From Dipetalonema caudispina (taxonomy: Eukaryota > Nematoda > Chromadorea > Rhabditida > Onchocercidae), in NCBI GenBank assembly GCA_013365325.1, contig JABVXV010000031.1, positions 186,001 through 250,000 of the forward strand: a stretch of DNA of 64,000 nucleotides, read 5' to 3'. The translations under genes were made by a program, and so were the position numbers. Below, piece after piece: positions 38,701 to 51,278 of this stretch. Each line of letters opens with the position of its first letter. The first letter of the stretch is position 1. A model generated the notes under the pieces. The model saw only the letters and a list, made by a program, of their open reading frames with translations, ran no database searches and had not been told where the DNA came from.

Positions 38701-38900
38701 AAACGACGTTATTCTTTAATGTAAGAATTTTGGGCACTTCAATCACACTGTTTGAATTATTATTGGTTAACTTATCCAGTAGCCTAGCAAATAACTAGGT
38801 AATGACACATATAAGTTAGTGGTTAATGCATCATCCAGATAAACAGGAATGATGATGATGATGGTAAATTTAAATGAGAAATACCTATTTTAAAATAAGC
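32740..38900. other. 6-kb region without a recognised gene
   Basis: AT-rich DNA upstream of DR1. Open frames of 60-106 codons occur on both strands but have neither splice context nor protein-like composition. Seen here: a near-tandem duplication at 34094-34146, a short tandem repeat of AATAGACAGCTA at about 36308-36345, and a T-run near 35398-35410. It may be intron of the gene that owns the exon at 39.1 kb. Confidence 0.5.
34094..34146. repeat. 31-bp tandem duplication
   Basis: CCTAGATCAAGTTCTGCGGTGA at 34094-34115 recurs at 34125-34146 with two changes, period 31. There is no coding frame across it. Confidence 0.75.
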
Positions 38901-38930
38901 ATGGGCACATCAATTACCTCACTGCAGCTA

Positions 38931-38940
38931 CTGACGTCAG
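38931..38940. promoter_or_regulatory. perfect CRE palindrome
   Basis: CTGACGTCAG, containing the full CREB/ATF element TGACGTCA, in a G+C-rich island next to the orphan exon. An eight-base match is expected about once per 65 kb by chance and less often in AT-rich DNA, so it stands out here, but it may simply be part of a coding micro-exon. Confidence 0.4.
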
Positions 38941-39093
38941 CCAGGTACTGCAGCAATTCAAAGTTATCTCAGCGAATTTCATGTTGTAATTGAAAGATCT
39001 TTAAGAGAAAAAGAACCTTGTCCTTTCGTTTTTTTGCTATATATCATCAAAGTGGCATCCACATCTGCACTACGACCTTTCAATCGGCTTTAC

Positions 39094-39213
39094 CAGTATT
39101 TCTCCAAAATGACCATAGTGAAACAACGAAAATCGATCCTCGGAGCTCGTGCTGCCGTCGGATGTGGTAATTTCAACACTGCAGTTGGAGGGCCGCATTT
39201 CTAGTGTGCTATC
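39094..39213 (-). CDS. orphan exon, 40 codons, protein unknown
   Basis: A 120-nt, markedly G+C-rich segment. On the minus strand it is bounded by TACTTTCAG and by a GTAAAG donor and reads open in phase 0, Ser/Thr/Asp-rich and then aromatic (HYGHFGEIL). An internal ATG at 39198 could be a start. A 30-nt segment at 38947-38918 between CTGCAG and GTAATT would follow in phase. No family was recognised and no further exons could be joined, so most of the gene is missing or lies in the flanks. The plus strand is also open (39097-39174), so even the strand is uncertain. The minus strand is preferred for its better acceptor. Confidence 0.35.
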
Positions 39214-39219
39214 CTGAAA

Positions 39220-42200
39220 GTAAATGTAATAAATTCTAACGAAATTTATACAATCTGTAAGTATCCAATGTTGTGCAGCAGCTACAAATAAGTTAAATTA
39301 CCATATAATGGAATAAACGTTGCATCCAACAAAACTGATCCTTTTAAAAAGGTCGTGCATCGACCCGTGATGAAGATGGTAAATAGTAGGACAGATTGTG
39401 ATTATTCTCCTGTCAGAAGAGTAGATTCGGTAGAAAGTTTCCCTTATCATTATCTCCTGAATCCAAAAGACTTCCATGAATTCAGTCAAATATTGTGAAA
39501 ATATAACAAGATCGGAAACGATGTCTCATCTTCCTAGCAATAGAAATGTTGGTAAAAAAATCGGTATATATCATGAATCATCGAATGGAATGATGAGCGA
39601 ACTGCAATTTATTGATATTGAAATAGAGATTGTAATGATAAATGATCAACAGTTTGATGATAGTGCTTGATACAGCAAAGATGGTAATCGATATACTTCA
39701 GTAATTCATCTTAACTCAATATAACTTTCCCAGTTTTTTCTCCTTTTCTTTCTCTTCAGATAAGACTGTCAATACAAGCATTCATTCCACAAGATTCAAG
39801 GAACTAATGTCGAAAGAATCTCTTCCTTTCCCTCGCAACGCTTAACCAAATGTAAAACTAAGCATGCGTGTTGCATTACCACTGAATCAAAACGAGGAGA
39901 CGCGAGAGAAAGAGTAGAAATAAGTATAAAGAAAATTCCACTCTCCCTAAGTATGCAAACTTGCTGCAAGGCAACGAAAGAGACCGAGATATTTAAGGTA
40001 CTAATTAGACTAATTAATTGCGAAAAAGGTAGAAGAGAAAAAAATGGACTTCAACATAATTTTGGCTAGGAGTGATGGGACGGTATTCAGCAGTTGATTG
40101 TGTTGGAAGTGCGAATGGCGGGCACTATTTACTTCAGGTCTTCAGCATTTCGAACACACACTCACCGTGTAAGTATAACACAGCTCTTTCCCTCTCTCCC
40201 TCTCTTCTTCCCTCTCTCTCTCTTCTTGATCGCATTACATTTCACATGAAACATGTTATCAGTGTCATCCATGAACTGTTGTGACATCGTCAAAAATGAG
40301 CTATTGCTTGGTCTGTTTTTGTCCCCTGTCTTTTAAACTCATTCGGTTGGTATCAAAGCGGAAAAATGGAATTCAGGAATCGATAATTTCGATGTTTTGT
40401 GTAAATGATATCTTATCATGTTACTGTAAATATTTCCGTCAAAATGGAAAAAAATGTTATTCATTAAAACTATGAAACGTTACCTGTAATAAAAGCAATC
40501 AGATTCGAATTATTCCGGATGAAAATTCAGCATTTGCAATAGTATCTTTTCTTAGTCACATGCATCATACATCTGTGCTGACTGGCTGGGAAGTAAATAA
40601 ACGAATAAAATTATTGGAATTTTTGGGTGGTATTTGAAAATCAACAAGAAAATATTGGATTGCGTTATTCTTGACGAGTTCAAATGAGACGATTTGGACC
40701 TTTACTTCTCGAAGTGAAGCCCGAAATTCCTCATAATTTAGCAAAATTTTGAACAGTTTCGTTTATAACTATAAGTTGAATTGTATTAATAAACTAACTG
40801 ATTAGATAACATAAATTGCTATTCTTCTTGCCATGTTATTGTTTGCATGCAGAAATTCTGCGTTTACATTGATAATTACTCTTACATAATTAATTCTTCA
40901 TACATTTTTAATCAATACTACCTATTTCAGGAGTACCATTGCTTCTTTCCCGCAAATTTCTACATTGTTTAAGTGTGATATTTATGCAAAATTTGTTAAA
41001 CCGTTATAACTGTAAAAGATTAAAAAGACTTGAAACTTTTGAAATTACTTCCTTTATAGCTTCGTGATTGTGTGCTACTTTGTTCTGCAAAGATAATGCC
41101 ATTTTGCGGATTTAAAAGCATTACATTGAACAACTAAATGTGGAATCCAAACTGCATCAGTAATTTCATGATATCAATACACTAAAGTGGGGTAATTTCT
41201 AAGTAATCTAAGCAATCACATGTTCAGGTATCGGACAGAAAGATTTGACCATCTGCGCAACTTCCTGCTGATAACGAAAAAATTTCCCCTTTTATTGAGT
41301 AGTAAAATAATAGGATTACACTAAATGCAAAATTATATTAAAATGGTGAAAATATAGTCCTCACCATTTCAATATTTAATTTATTGTCAAAATTGCTGCA
41401 GAAGCCTTTAAATCTAAAATGTATGTGTTAAATTCAAACATGATAGTACAAATCTCAAAAACATCCAGTGATAAATCTCCGATCGTTCACAGAATTCATT
41501 GATATTCGCTGAATTTTAAAGACATACATTGCTAGTTGAATTACCACTGACAAAAAATCACTAAAATTTGTCACTAAATTACTGAATTGCCAAAATGATT
41601 TAACAAATTATTAAATCTTCACTACAGTTTGTTACTTTCATAAGATGAAATGTTGCAAAATGAAAAAAAGAGAACTTCGATAAAAATTCGATTAAGAACG
41701 ATTCATTTTTGTTCAACGCAGTATTATTTATAAATAAGTTCAGCATTCGTTCAATCAAGCGAAGTCTAAAAGAGCCGACATTTAGCAATTGTTTAGCTGA
41801 GAAAAATTTATCTCCGTGTGAGTACGATAATAAAATATGTTTAACAAGATTTTAATGAAGTGTCTTCGATCCACTAAAACTTGGCTATTTGTGGATTGCA
41901 CTTTATTATCATTGCAATATTTTCGTTTAGAAATTTATTATTCGGTAAGAATGATTACAAAGTAATAAATAATAGGGAAAAGTTTAAAATATATTCATTT
42001 CTGAAATTGATTTGATTAAGTACACAGTTTTAAACTTATCGTAATAAATTAATAGTAACGAAGAGGAAACAAAGCAAAGTGCTCCATACTGAGGTTCAAA
42101 TCTTCAAATCCTGTAGTAGCGTGGAGTACTAGCTTTATAAGTGATATGGAAAGAGACCTCGAGTGTTCAAAGGTGGGAAATATCAAGGAAAGGGTCAAGA

Positions 42201-42331
42201 GTTCAAAATCCGGAAGCAGCAATAATCAATGTGATCGCATAGTACAATGTATTGCAGTGACGGGAATATGAGTAAAAATCAATGGAAATATTGTTTTCTT
42301 TTACTGAAAATGGAATAAAATAATTCTATAT
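39220..42331. other. region between orphan exon and EB gene
   Basis: Mostly AT-rich. A G+C-richer patch at 40070-40170 has an ATG at 40075 and a strong GTAAGT donor at 40169 on the plus strand. A segment at 42060-42271 is open for about 70 codons on the plus strand without a start near its beginning. Neither can be joined into a gene with confidence. Confidence 0.4.
40184..40227. repeat. 44-nt pyrimidine tract (GAGA on minus)
   Basis: An unbroken run of C and T, mostly CT units. On the minus strand it reads (GA)n and lies about 1 kb upstream of the orphan exon, where a promoter of that gene could be. On the plus strand it follows a GTAAGTAT donor-like site at 40169. Confidence 0.7.
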
Positions 42332-42341
42332 TTTATTTATT
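42332..42341 (-). terminator. poly(A) signals of the EB-module gene
   Basis: Two overlapping AATAAA hexamers on the minus strand, 30-40 bases after the stop codon. The 3' UTR would be very short, which is common in nematodes. Confidence 0.6.
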
Positions 42342-42370
42342 AAAGATTGAAAGTTACATTTCAAATGTAT

Positions 42371-45300
42371 TCAAGACCTACAGCAATTGTATTCCTGATT
42401 AGCATAACCAGTAATGTAGCAGTAAGAATTCGGTGGACATGATGGTTTCTCACCATTACAGACTATCAAATTGTTAGTGCTTTCATCACGAAGAACATTA
42501 TCCGGATTAGGACATATTCCATTTCCAGGCCGAGTTTTGTAGGCTAGCATAGTGGTAGTCTGAGGACGTGGTTTGCGCAATGGTGGCCCAGTGATTCGTG
42601 GTTGGCCTGGAAGACGAGCCGGTATCGATGTAGCAAGAGTAGAGTTATTGATAGTTGAAATAATTGTTTCTGTTGTTTTCAACTGATTGATACTAGTAGC
42701 AGGTAGCATATCTCCAATGTACTGCAGTGATACTGTCGATGAAGTTAAAGAGTCGATAGGAACATTGAAAGTCGAAAGCGTTGTAAGCTCCTCTATCGTT
42801 TCTACAAATGTTCACGCTACGAATAACTTTTTTGTTTTAGAGTTTGACTTCCATCTATAATGAGTTGTTTTTTAAAAAAAGTTTAGCTTTGTTTAGAAGT
42901 AAAACTTTTGCAGCTTGCAACTTAGAAGCTTACTCCATCTCAACGTATTTTAAACATGATATGAAACTGAAAACAAATTTTATTCGAGTGTTGTGAAGCA
43001 ACTATTTTGTTGATTTAGAATTATAATTGCACTAACATTTAAATAAGCCGGTTTCTATGCACAATTCTGATACTACATCTGATTGAAAGTCTAAAGATAT
43101 GATTCTAGAATTCTAGGAGGAAAACTTGTGGATCTATGATGCTAATTAAGTCTCGATTAGTGATAGGGTAGAGTGCATGCATTTTGAAACTCATCGACGT
43201 GCATTAACACCATACACAGCATTATATCATGCATTTTCGCAAGCAATCAATGAATGACTAACTATAGAAGTATCAAATTACAATGAATACGAAGTCTCTT
43301 TTTAGGAAATATGTTAATTTAAATCGGTATTATATGAAGATTGGTAAAAGGAAAATTTTATAAAAATGTTGAAAAATAACAAATTCAAATGAATGACAAA
43401 TAGATGGTTCAGCATTGTTTTTAAGTGATGAAAAGTTGTACAGTTAACATCAGTCTTTATCCTATGCTCAATGAAAAAGATTTACGCAACTTAATATATC
43501 TTTTTGAAAGTCTTAGAATCATTGGGAGGGATGTGAAGTTAATGAAATTTAGGATAATTTTTAGTAAGTATGTGAACGGATTCTGAAATTAACTTCATTA
43601 ACTGAGTGTTAGTTTCCTTTGGAAATTTTTATGATTTATATAGTTCTCCCAGTAGCATAAAATTGAATCAGTAAGTTTGTATGTGTTAGTTTGTACGTCT
43701 CAAAAAGTTCTATTAGTTTTGAATTGACTTAATTCTATCTCAGGTAAAGTACATAATCAAAATTTTTTGATTCTCAAGAATTTGCATTTTCGTTTAGAGC
43801 ATAACTTATTGTTACACTGTTCAAAGTTAAATATGAACTAAATAAAATTCTTTTTAGGTATGCTGTTAATTCAAACTATTAAGTTTGAATTAATCATAAT
43901 CAAAACCTGGTTTACAAGTTTGTTCGATCGCACTAAAACCATCTGGACAGACACATTGACCAGCAGAACATTTAGAAGCAGCGTAAGTGACCGAACATTG
44001 AATATCATGATGACATCCATGTTGTCCAGGGTATAACACTGAAATTGTAACATTCAGAAAATTGAGGTGGTATAAGAGAGGACATAATCCTATCTCAATC
44101 ACTTCCGAATTAGTTCGCATCACATATCTCCAGACTGTTATACTTTAGCTGTTTAACCAATTATAACATTATCCATGAAAAAGCACACATGTAATTTAAC
44201 ACGTAATACGTCACATTGATTCGAAGCATTTCGTATATTTATACAATGACAGAAACCTTTTTCACAGGAATCATTAATGTTGATATGGGTTGAAAGACAC
44301 TGGCAAGTAGCTGGATTGGTATTGGCTTTGCAGAATGCTCCTGTAATACATTCGATATTAACACGACATGGAAAGCCAACAGTGCCCTGTCTCGCTCGAT
44401 CAGATTCGATGTTTAGTTCAGATACTGCCGGGAACTTTTGTATCACTTTGGTCGTATTACTTATAGCTTCCGGTGGTGTCAACGTATTCGCAATTGAATT
44501 GCTTATTCCTGCAAAAAAATATTTGGATTTTCCGATACAAATTTTGAATGATATCTCAAAATTTTGCGACAAGTAATATCTATAATATCAATCAGCATAA
44601 TTTAGTATTTGTTAATGTCAAGAGAAGCTAAGGTCAACTGATTATATGTATGAGTAAAATAATGATAACAAGTCTTCATTACCTGAAGCAACTGGAAAGC
44701 AAGAGTTTTCTTGAAGAACGGTATTTTCTGGACAGATGCACACGGGAATGATTGGATGACATACCGATCCACGAGAACACACCTGACTTCCATTACACAA
44801 TTCACCGGGGCCTATCAAAATTACTAACTAAAAATTTGATCACCTTATGTCTCAGAAACATATAAATGTCTTTTTTTAGAGTGCTACAGAGATATGAGAC
44901 ATTTTGGTTGACAAAGAAATAACAACTAACCAACTCTGAATATTGATAGTTCCTCTACACACTGATCACTTCGTTGAATTAGAGGAGCCGAACATTTGCA
45001 CTGACCATTGATACATGTCGTACCGTTTGGACAATGTACTGCATCGTTGCAGCTAGCATCCAAACCAGCTGAATTAATTAAGTTTTGCATTTTTTTATTT
45101 AGGAATAATAATTAAGCTAAAATAGTAAAACTGGGAAAAAAATGAAAATAAAACGAAATAACAAAATAATATTTTAAGCAGAGAAAAGAGTATAAAGTAG
45201 CATTCGTAAAAGTATTTCTATTAACTTACCGTATGATTGATATTTGCTATTTTGATTCAATAATGACTTATTCTTTTGTACCTTACAAGACAAATTTCAA

Positions 45301-48179
45301 CTAAATTAGCTTCTGTAAAAGTCTTTTAGGTTACTTCGTAGAATTTTGTAAATTTCTACAGTTTATTCGAACCTTAGTCATAAGTTGAGCAACCGAATGA
45401 TATTCATTTTCTGCAAAGTTACATCTTACCCGCAGTTGAGGTGGTAAGACGATTAGGTTTTCGGCATTGTCCTTCAAAATCTTCCATATCATCAGGACAG
45501 AGGCACAATTTCAACGGAAGGCTGCAGAATGAACCACCACCACATATTTCATTGTTTGAACAGCTATTTCCCGGTAGTACTTTCACTACAAATTATATTG
45601 TCATAGATTATTTAAAGAAGAGGTAAGCCACCTTTTTAACTTGTTTCACGTAAAATCTAATGGTATAACATGAATTGCCATCAATATTTCCAATTTGTTA
45701 CTCTCCGGTAAGGTTGGCAATTCTTTCGATCACTAATTGGCCAGGGAACAACTTCTTCATCTCGTCTTGTTCTGCTGATTTTAGAGATATCAACAACTGA
45801 CAAATCGATAAACAGGAAAATCAAAAGGGGGCGGAAAAACAACGTACAAGTTCCGTTTGACTTACTGTGAAAAACATTTGGTAATAAGTTATTTTCGGCA
45901 GTCAGCATTACTTCATGTGCATTTGATGAGTATACATTATAGACCTGAAAGATCAAAATATCAGCAAACCTTCAATTTACAGGATGGATTGATTGCTTCT
46001 TCCTTTACTGAGAGAAATACAAGTTGATACCTGATCGGATAAGATATATAATTTTCCACACATTATTCTTGTTGATTGATTTTCAAAAGTTTGAACTTCA
46101 ATATCAATTAAACTGCATGGATAAATTATTTGTTATTTTGGAACCGTGAAGATGAGAGAACATGATGATAAATGTTGAATTTGAATTTCTGTTGTAAACT
46201 AAATTTTACATCTAATACGTGTTCTTTCCAACTTTTTATTGTTGATTTAATTCTGTTGCTAATTTATTCGAAATTGTGAAATCAATATAAGGTTTCAAAT
46301 GACAATTGCATGTGCTATAGATTTAGTAATGAAAGTTCCAAATAAAGAAGTATCGATAAGGCAAATTTTTACTTGGAATTTATCTCCTTTTTATTTCTAC
46401 TTCAACTTTAGTTCTATTCTCTTGTTTAAACTTTATTTATATCTAAACAACAATTCAGAAAGTTCATATGATTCAGAATATGCTACAATTGAAGCTGAAG
46501 TAAGAATGAGACTGAGTCAGGAAAGTAATTGAAAATTAATTGTTCTGAAAATTAGACGTGACATACGTTTTGTTGAAGTGATTTAAATGAAGACGATACA
46601 GGGATACAGGACAGAGTATTCAGGTTGGCTGTCATTCCAACAGGGCACATACATCGCTTACTGCTCAGATCGCAAATCGTCCCACCAATACATTCTTCAC
46701 CGTTTGCGCAACTATTGTTAAGAATTGCTATAAACGATTTAAATTTAAAGTGAAGTTCTTTAGGAGAAAATAAGTTTTATACTCTTAAAATTATTTGATG
46801 CATCAAACAAGAATGCAAGTCTATGTTTGCTTGCTACAATTGTGATTTGCAGCTAAAATGCTTATTAAATTTTCTTATACTTTTGAAATATAGTTTATAC
46901 TATATAAAATAATATAAACTGTATATAATTAAAATAACTGTAACACTGTTGTGAGATAAAACAATGATTCTGATGGCAATGATAACTATACTTTTGATAC
47001 TACAAATTATACTGAGCAAATTTATTCATAGTTTATATATAGCCCATAGAAATTCCTTTGAAAAATATGTTTAGATCTTTTTGATCTGATATCCGTGATT
47101 AGGATCATAATCATTGTTTTTTCATTTTGTAGTTATTATTTTCCTATCGTTAAAATTCGTTTCTTTGTTTGAAGAATTTTAACTGTCACTTATTCGTGAA
47201 ATTTTATTGGCTAAAAATTTGGGAAAATATTAAACAGCTTTAAATAGAGAAATAGTGAAAAACTGTACCTGAAAATTTAAAGGTGGTAAACATTCGGAAG
47301 GCATTTGCAGAACCTCAATATGATCACTACTTTAATTAGATAAAGGACTATATAAATTTGCGCATTTGCAAATTTTATAAATTAATATACTTACCGAAAA
47401 ACTTATTACTCATTTGTGTCATAGGTTGCTTAGGCACACACGTTTTTTCACTGATTTGAAAGGTATAGCCAGGTAAACAAGATTCCAGTTTCCAAATGCC
47501 AAGTGTTCTGAAATAACAAAATAGCATTTCAGAGTCATTATATTTTGCAGTTTTTATGCAAAAAAAAAAAGAAAACTGCTGCAACTAACCCAAACCCCAT
47601 AGATACACAATGCATGTATGAGTTGGGATTTCCATCTGGACTTTCGATCAGACCTGTGTTCCATGTTGTATCACAAGCCACACCTGGATTTACTGTCGTC
47701 GCTCTTGCTCCTGAATTAAATTTCATTCTATGCTTCAATTTGTTCATTTGGGGTTTTTTGAACCTGATAGAATAGAGCAGAAGCGAAGATAGATGCACTT
47801 GCAAGGAGTGGAAAATATTTTGTTATAATTCGTGTTTCATCAATATTTTTTCAGATTAACTGAAATAATTAAAAAGTCCGATAGAAAACAAAATGTTGAA
47901 TAAGTCTTAGATTTTTTTTCAACTATGCTAATTTCAAGCTATGATACAAGCTTTAAAATCCTTGAGTTACATTGTGTTGAATTATGCAAACTATTCAGTT
48001 TCAAGATTATTTGTGTTATTTGGCTGCGGTAATTCCAATTAGCTATGATCTCTAAATCCCAACGTTAATGTTATAATCAATGGGGTGCCAGTTTTGGCTA
48101 CTTTGATTAGTGCAATGGAAAACTTACCGAAGTAATTTGATATCCAGGATAGTGAGATAATAGCAAACGATAACAACAT
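42371..48179 (-). CDS. secreted EB-module / lustrin-type cysteine-rich protein
   Basis: Eleven exons: 48179-48128, 47710-47590, 47507-47395, 46727-46567, 45944-45866, 45585-45430, 45068-44931, 44811-44683, 44508-44257, 44038-43907, 42801-42371, giving 587 residues. The first exon encodes Met plus a hydrophobic signal peptide ([12 protein letters not shown]). Residues about 25-90 form a domain with four Cys and conserved Trp/Tyr (CDTTW, YMHC, ESCLPGY). Six EB-type modules, each ending in a C-x-C-P-like pair and a final Cys, lie on exons 46727, 45585, 45068, 44811, 44508 and 44038. A Thr/Pro-rich linker and a lustrin-type domain end the protein in YNCCRS. EB modules are common in nematode extracellular proteins and their function is largely unknown. 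A matrix, cuticle or defence role is inference. The exon 45944-45866 was chosen for its GTAAGT donor and phase. A nearby open frame ending at 45681 is not used. Confidence 0.85.
48128..48179 (-). other. signal-peptide exon of the EB gene
   Basis: The frame downstream has no start codon or hydrophobic segment before the Cys-rich domain. This is the only upstream exon found with an ATG, a hydrophobic core, a GTAAGT donor and the right phase (one base, completing a Gly codon). On the minus strand GATCTAG ends one base before the ATG, which may be the trans-splice or cap-proximal site. Confidence 0.75.
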
Positions 48180-51100
48180 TCTAGATCTTTCACGGTTTTG
48201 ATATACTTACTTGTTCAAAAATTTTTTATCTACTGTTAACAAATTCCTGAAAAAAGACAGTGCTCAGGAAAATTTAAAAATAGGGACGAAGAAAAATGAG
48301 GATTTAATATGCGAATTAGTATCTGATATTATCAGTATTATCACCATAGAAAAAAATAATCTCTAAATTGAAAGCAGCAATATTGGCTCCAGCTCATCAG
48401 TTGGAAAACAAAATCATTGGACATTGAAGGAATGCAACTGATCAGGCATTAGCAATTTTGCAAGTCTTAAAACTCGGATTTTTCCTCTTTATGATGATCA
48501 CATTGATAAATCATTTTTCTATTCCAGGTCTTCTGCACATTTCTCTTGATCAATTATCAGGCTATAAGTATTTGGTTTGATATAATAAATCAATCTGTAA
48601 TTAAAAGGTCATTACATTTATGTGAGTACGGAAAATTCGACAGATTACGAATGACGATAATTAAAGTGATTTTACGTCAGCTTGTTCCAGTGCTTAATCG
48701 AATGAATGTTTGGATCGAATGGTTTTTTCAAGTGCCTGTGAGAGTGAATCACTTGGCTAAGAGGAGGCAAGATAAATGGTGCCAAATAGGCTAACAATTC
48801 GTAAGCAGCTGATTCTCTAGTGGAGGGATTACTGTAGTAATTATATAATATTATTATCTCTACAATGAGTATTACTATTTCTATTGGATGGATTTAAGAC
48901 CAAAATTTAAATTTCAAAAGTTTTCAATTTAAAATCTTGAAACCAATGAATTATGAACTACTCTAAAGCAGAAATTGCCTATAATATTCACAAGTTAAAT
49001 TAATATTGGCTTACAAATTGACCTGTTCCGAACCTGAGCTTTCAGGTAATTCTCAAAATCTAACATAAAGCTTTGCACCAATATTATTCAGCTTAAGTGG
49101 AAAAAGTCTTTCTGGCAAGTCATGCATTCGTACAGAGCATTACGGTATGTACTTACTCGAGTCCCAATAAGTACTTTTTAATACATTTTTCAGGGAATTT
49201 AGATTTATATGTTAAAAAATTAGAAGGAAATTTCGAATTTAAATAAATAAATAAATTACGTTTGGAAATCAAAATAACTACATTTAACTGACAATGAACA
49301 GTCAGATTTATGTTACTAGACTAAAAGTGGGTATGTAAATACATCCAAAAACACGGATATTGAACATTTCGATAAATAGAACTGAAAACGAAACGATGTA
49401 AGAGCAGTTGAAATAGTGAAATAAAATTGCTAATTGCTACTTGTATCACATTTAGTAAGCCGGTGTTCTAAATCCTTTTCCCGTTGTCTCATTGTTTACA
49501 TTTCGATATTCAAATTCTCTGCTGCACCAGTTTTTGCTATTCTTCGACTCTTTTCAACAGAGAGGACAAGGCAAGACGATCAACAAGTCACTCAGTTAAA
49601 GTTTGCAAATTGAATCTTTTATTTACCACAAATCTTCAATCCAATGGTTCATCCAACCTCATACAAAATATTTAAAATGTTACTTTTTACAAATTTAAGC
49701 ATCGTGACGGAAATGACGTGATGGTTAAGAGCAAGTTTTATTGGTCAGTTTCCTTCAATACACGTTACTAACCCCCTTTAAAAAAAGGAAATGATTGAAA
49801 TTTGATAAGCCGTAGTTGAAGGATCCTCATCATCTCTATATCCACTTAACAAAAATTTTGTTAAGAGAGCTTCAATTGACGTAATTCACTGTACTCTAAT
49901 TCGACGTATTCGAATACGTATTCTCAACTTTTCCTTGATGACGAAATACATCAGAAATTGTTGGTTGGTATATTAGAAGTCAAATTTTTTTTCTCGAAGA
50001 ATTAACGGGTATTCTAGCTTTCTAATTGAACTGGTCTACCTTTCAAAATGAACTAAACTAGTCTAGAGTAGATCTGATGTATAGCTTGTCACAAATTTAC
50101 TAAAATTTGCCAATACAGTTCTTTCGAATGACGCTTTCATTAACTAAAAGTTCTATTTGAGGCAATATCAGGTATAATACAAACGTTTTAATGCAAGATA
50201 TCTTGCTTGATTACTGTTTAGAAAGAAAAAGACACAAACAACTTGGAAGTTCGAACTTTCAAACCCAAATTTCTTATTTTTTATTGCTCTTGGAAAACCA
50301 GTTAAATTTTCTCCATAGCTCAGTAAAGTTTACATCACACTCATCAATCTGATACCAAATATGGATTCAAATTCAATAAAGTTATTCTATTTTGTTTGAC
50401 TGTTGAAATGTGAATTATTATTTAATTTAGATCACAAGAAAAGGTTTTACTGTCAAAATCACGCACATCAATCACATTGGTGCATTTATTTTAAAAAGTG
50501 ACAAGATCACACTGAAAGAGTAATTAGTGTATTTAAAACTGTTCCTTACTTGTTTTCTTGCTTTCCTGCTAAACTACTACTTGAATATTCCAGAACTGAT
50601 AATCAGATACCGCGAGCTAAGATTTTAAAACGATCACAATCACTATAGTTATTTTATAACTAACTTGGATTAAACGAGTAATCACACAGGGTGACAGTGC
50701 TATAAAGCTACTGTTTAGTTTACTTTGACCTCAGCATCCATTGTTTCTGATCAATTTTTCCTATCAGTGATAAATTAGTATTAACTTTTTTGTTTACACA
50801 AATTTGACGTGCTATTTTGGCATGAAAAACTCTTCACTTTCTAACACTTTCAATAACGATTTATTCGTCAATTATTTTTTCTTTTTTCTAAGTGGAGACA
50901 CTCGAAAGAGAATAAATTATTGTGGGATGATCACTAAAACTGGTTTTAAAAGATGAGACAAATAAGTGAACGTCATCACTGTTTAAGATTTTTTCCATTT
51001 TGAGGTTTACCATTCATGTGTCTATCCAGTTTTTGACCCTTCTTCAACTTCCTTTGTTTTCAAAGTAAAGTCATTTACTAATATCAGTTCTCAAAATATC

Positions 51101-51278
51101 TTTTCTTTGATTAGAATGTAACGATTAATTGGTTGGTACTAATTTGTTTGACGACATTCTGGCAAGATGATTGGCATTGCTAGGACTTTTTTTTTAAAAA
51201 AAAGATATTTTCTTCGATCTTATCTTTAACTTTCTTTCCTTCACTCTATGAGGAATTATTGAGAAGTGACACTTGAAT
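48180..51278. other. 3.1-kb divergent intergenic region
   Basis: Separates the starts of the EB gene (minus) and the SWEET gene (plus) and should hold both promoters. The plus-strand open frame 48546-48794 (82 codons, basic, Ile/Leu/Val-rich) is the only notable one. It has no recognised family. An (AAAT)n-like run occurs near 49243. No TATA box or other element could be assigned. Confidence 0.5.

Noticed and set aside
42090..42120. GGTTCAAATC resembling a tRNA B box
   Set aside because: No matching A box, anticodon stem or acceptor stem nearby.
45681..45860. Minus-strand open frame (WPISDRKNC... part) as an EB-gene exon
   Set aside because: Its only usable donor leaves phase 0, but the next exon needs one carried base. 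The shorter exon 45944-45866 has a GTAAGT donor and the right phase.
47711..47804. Start of the EB protein at the alternative-codon open frame reaching 47804
   Set aside because: No ATG or secretion signal fits, and the acceptor TTAATTCAG at 47711 joins in phase to the signal-peptide exon at 48179-48128.
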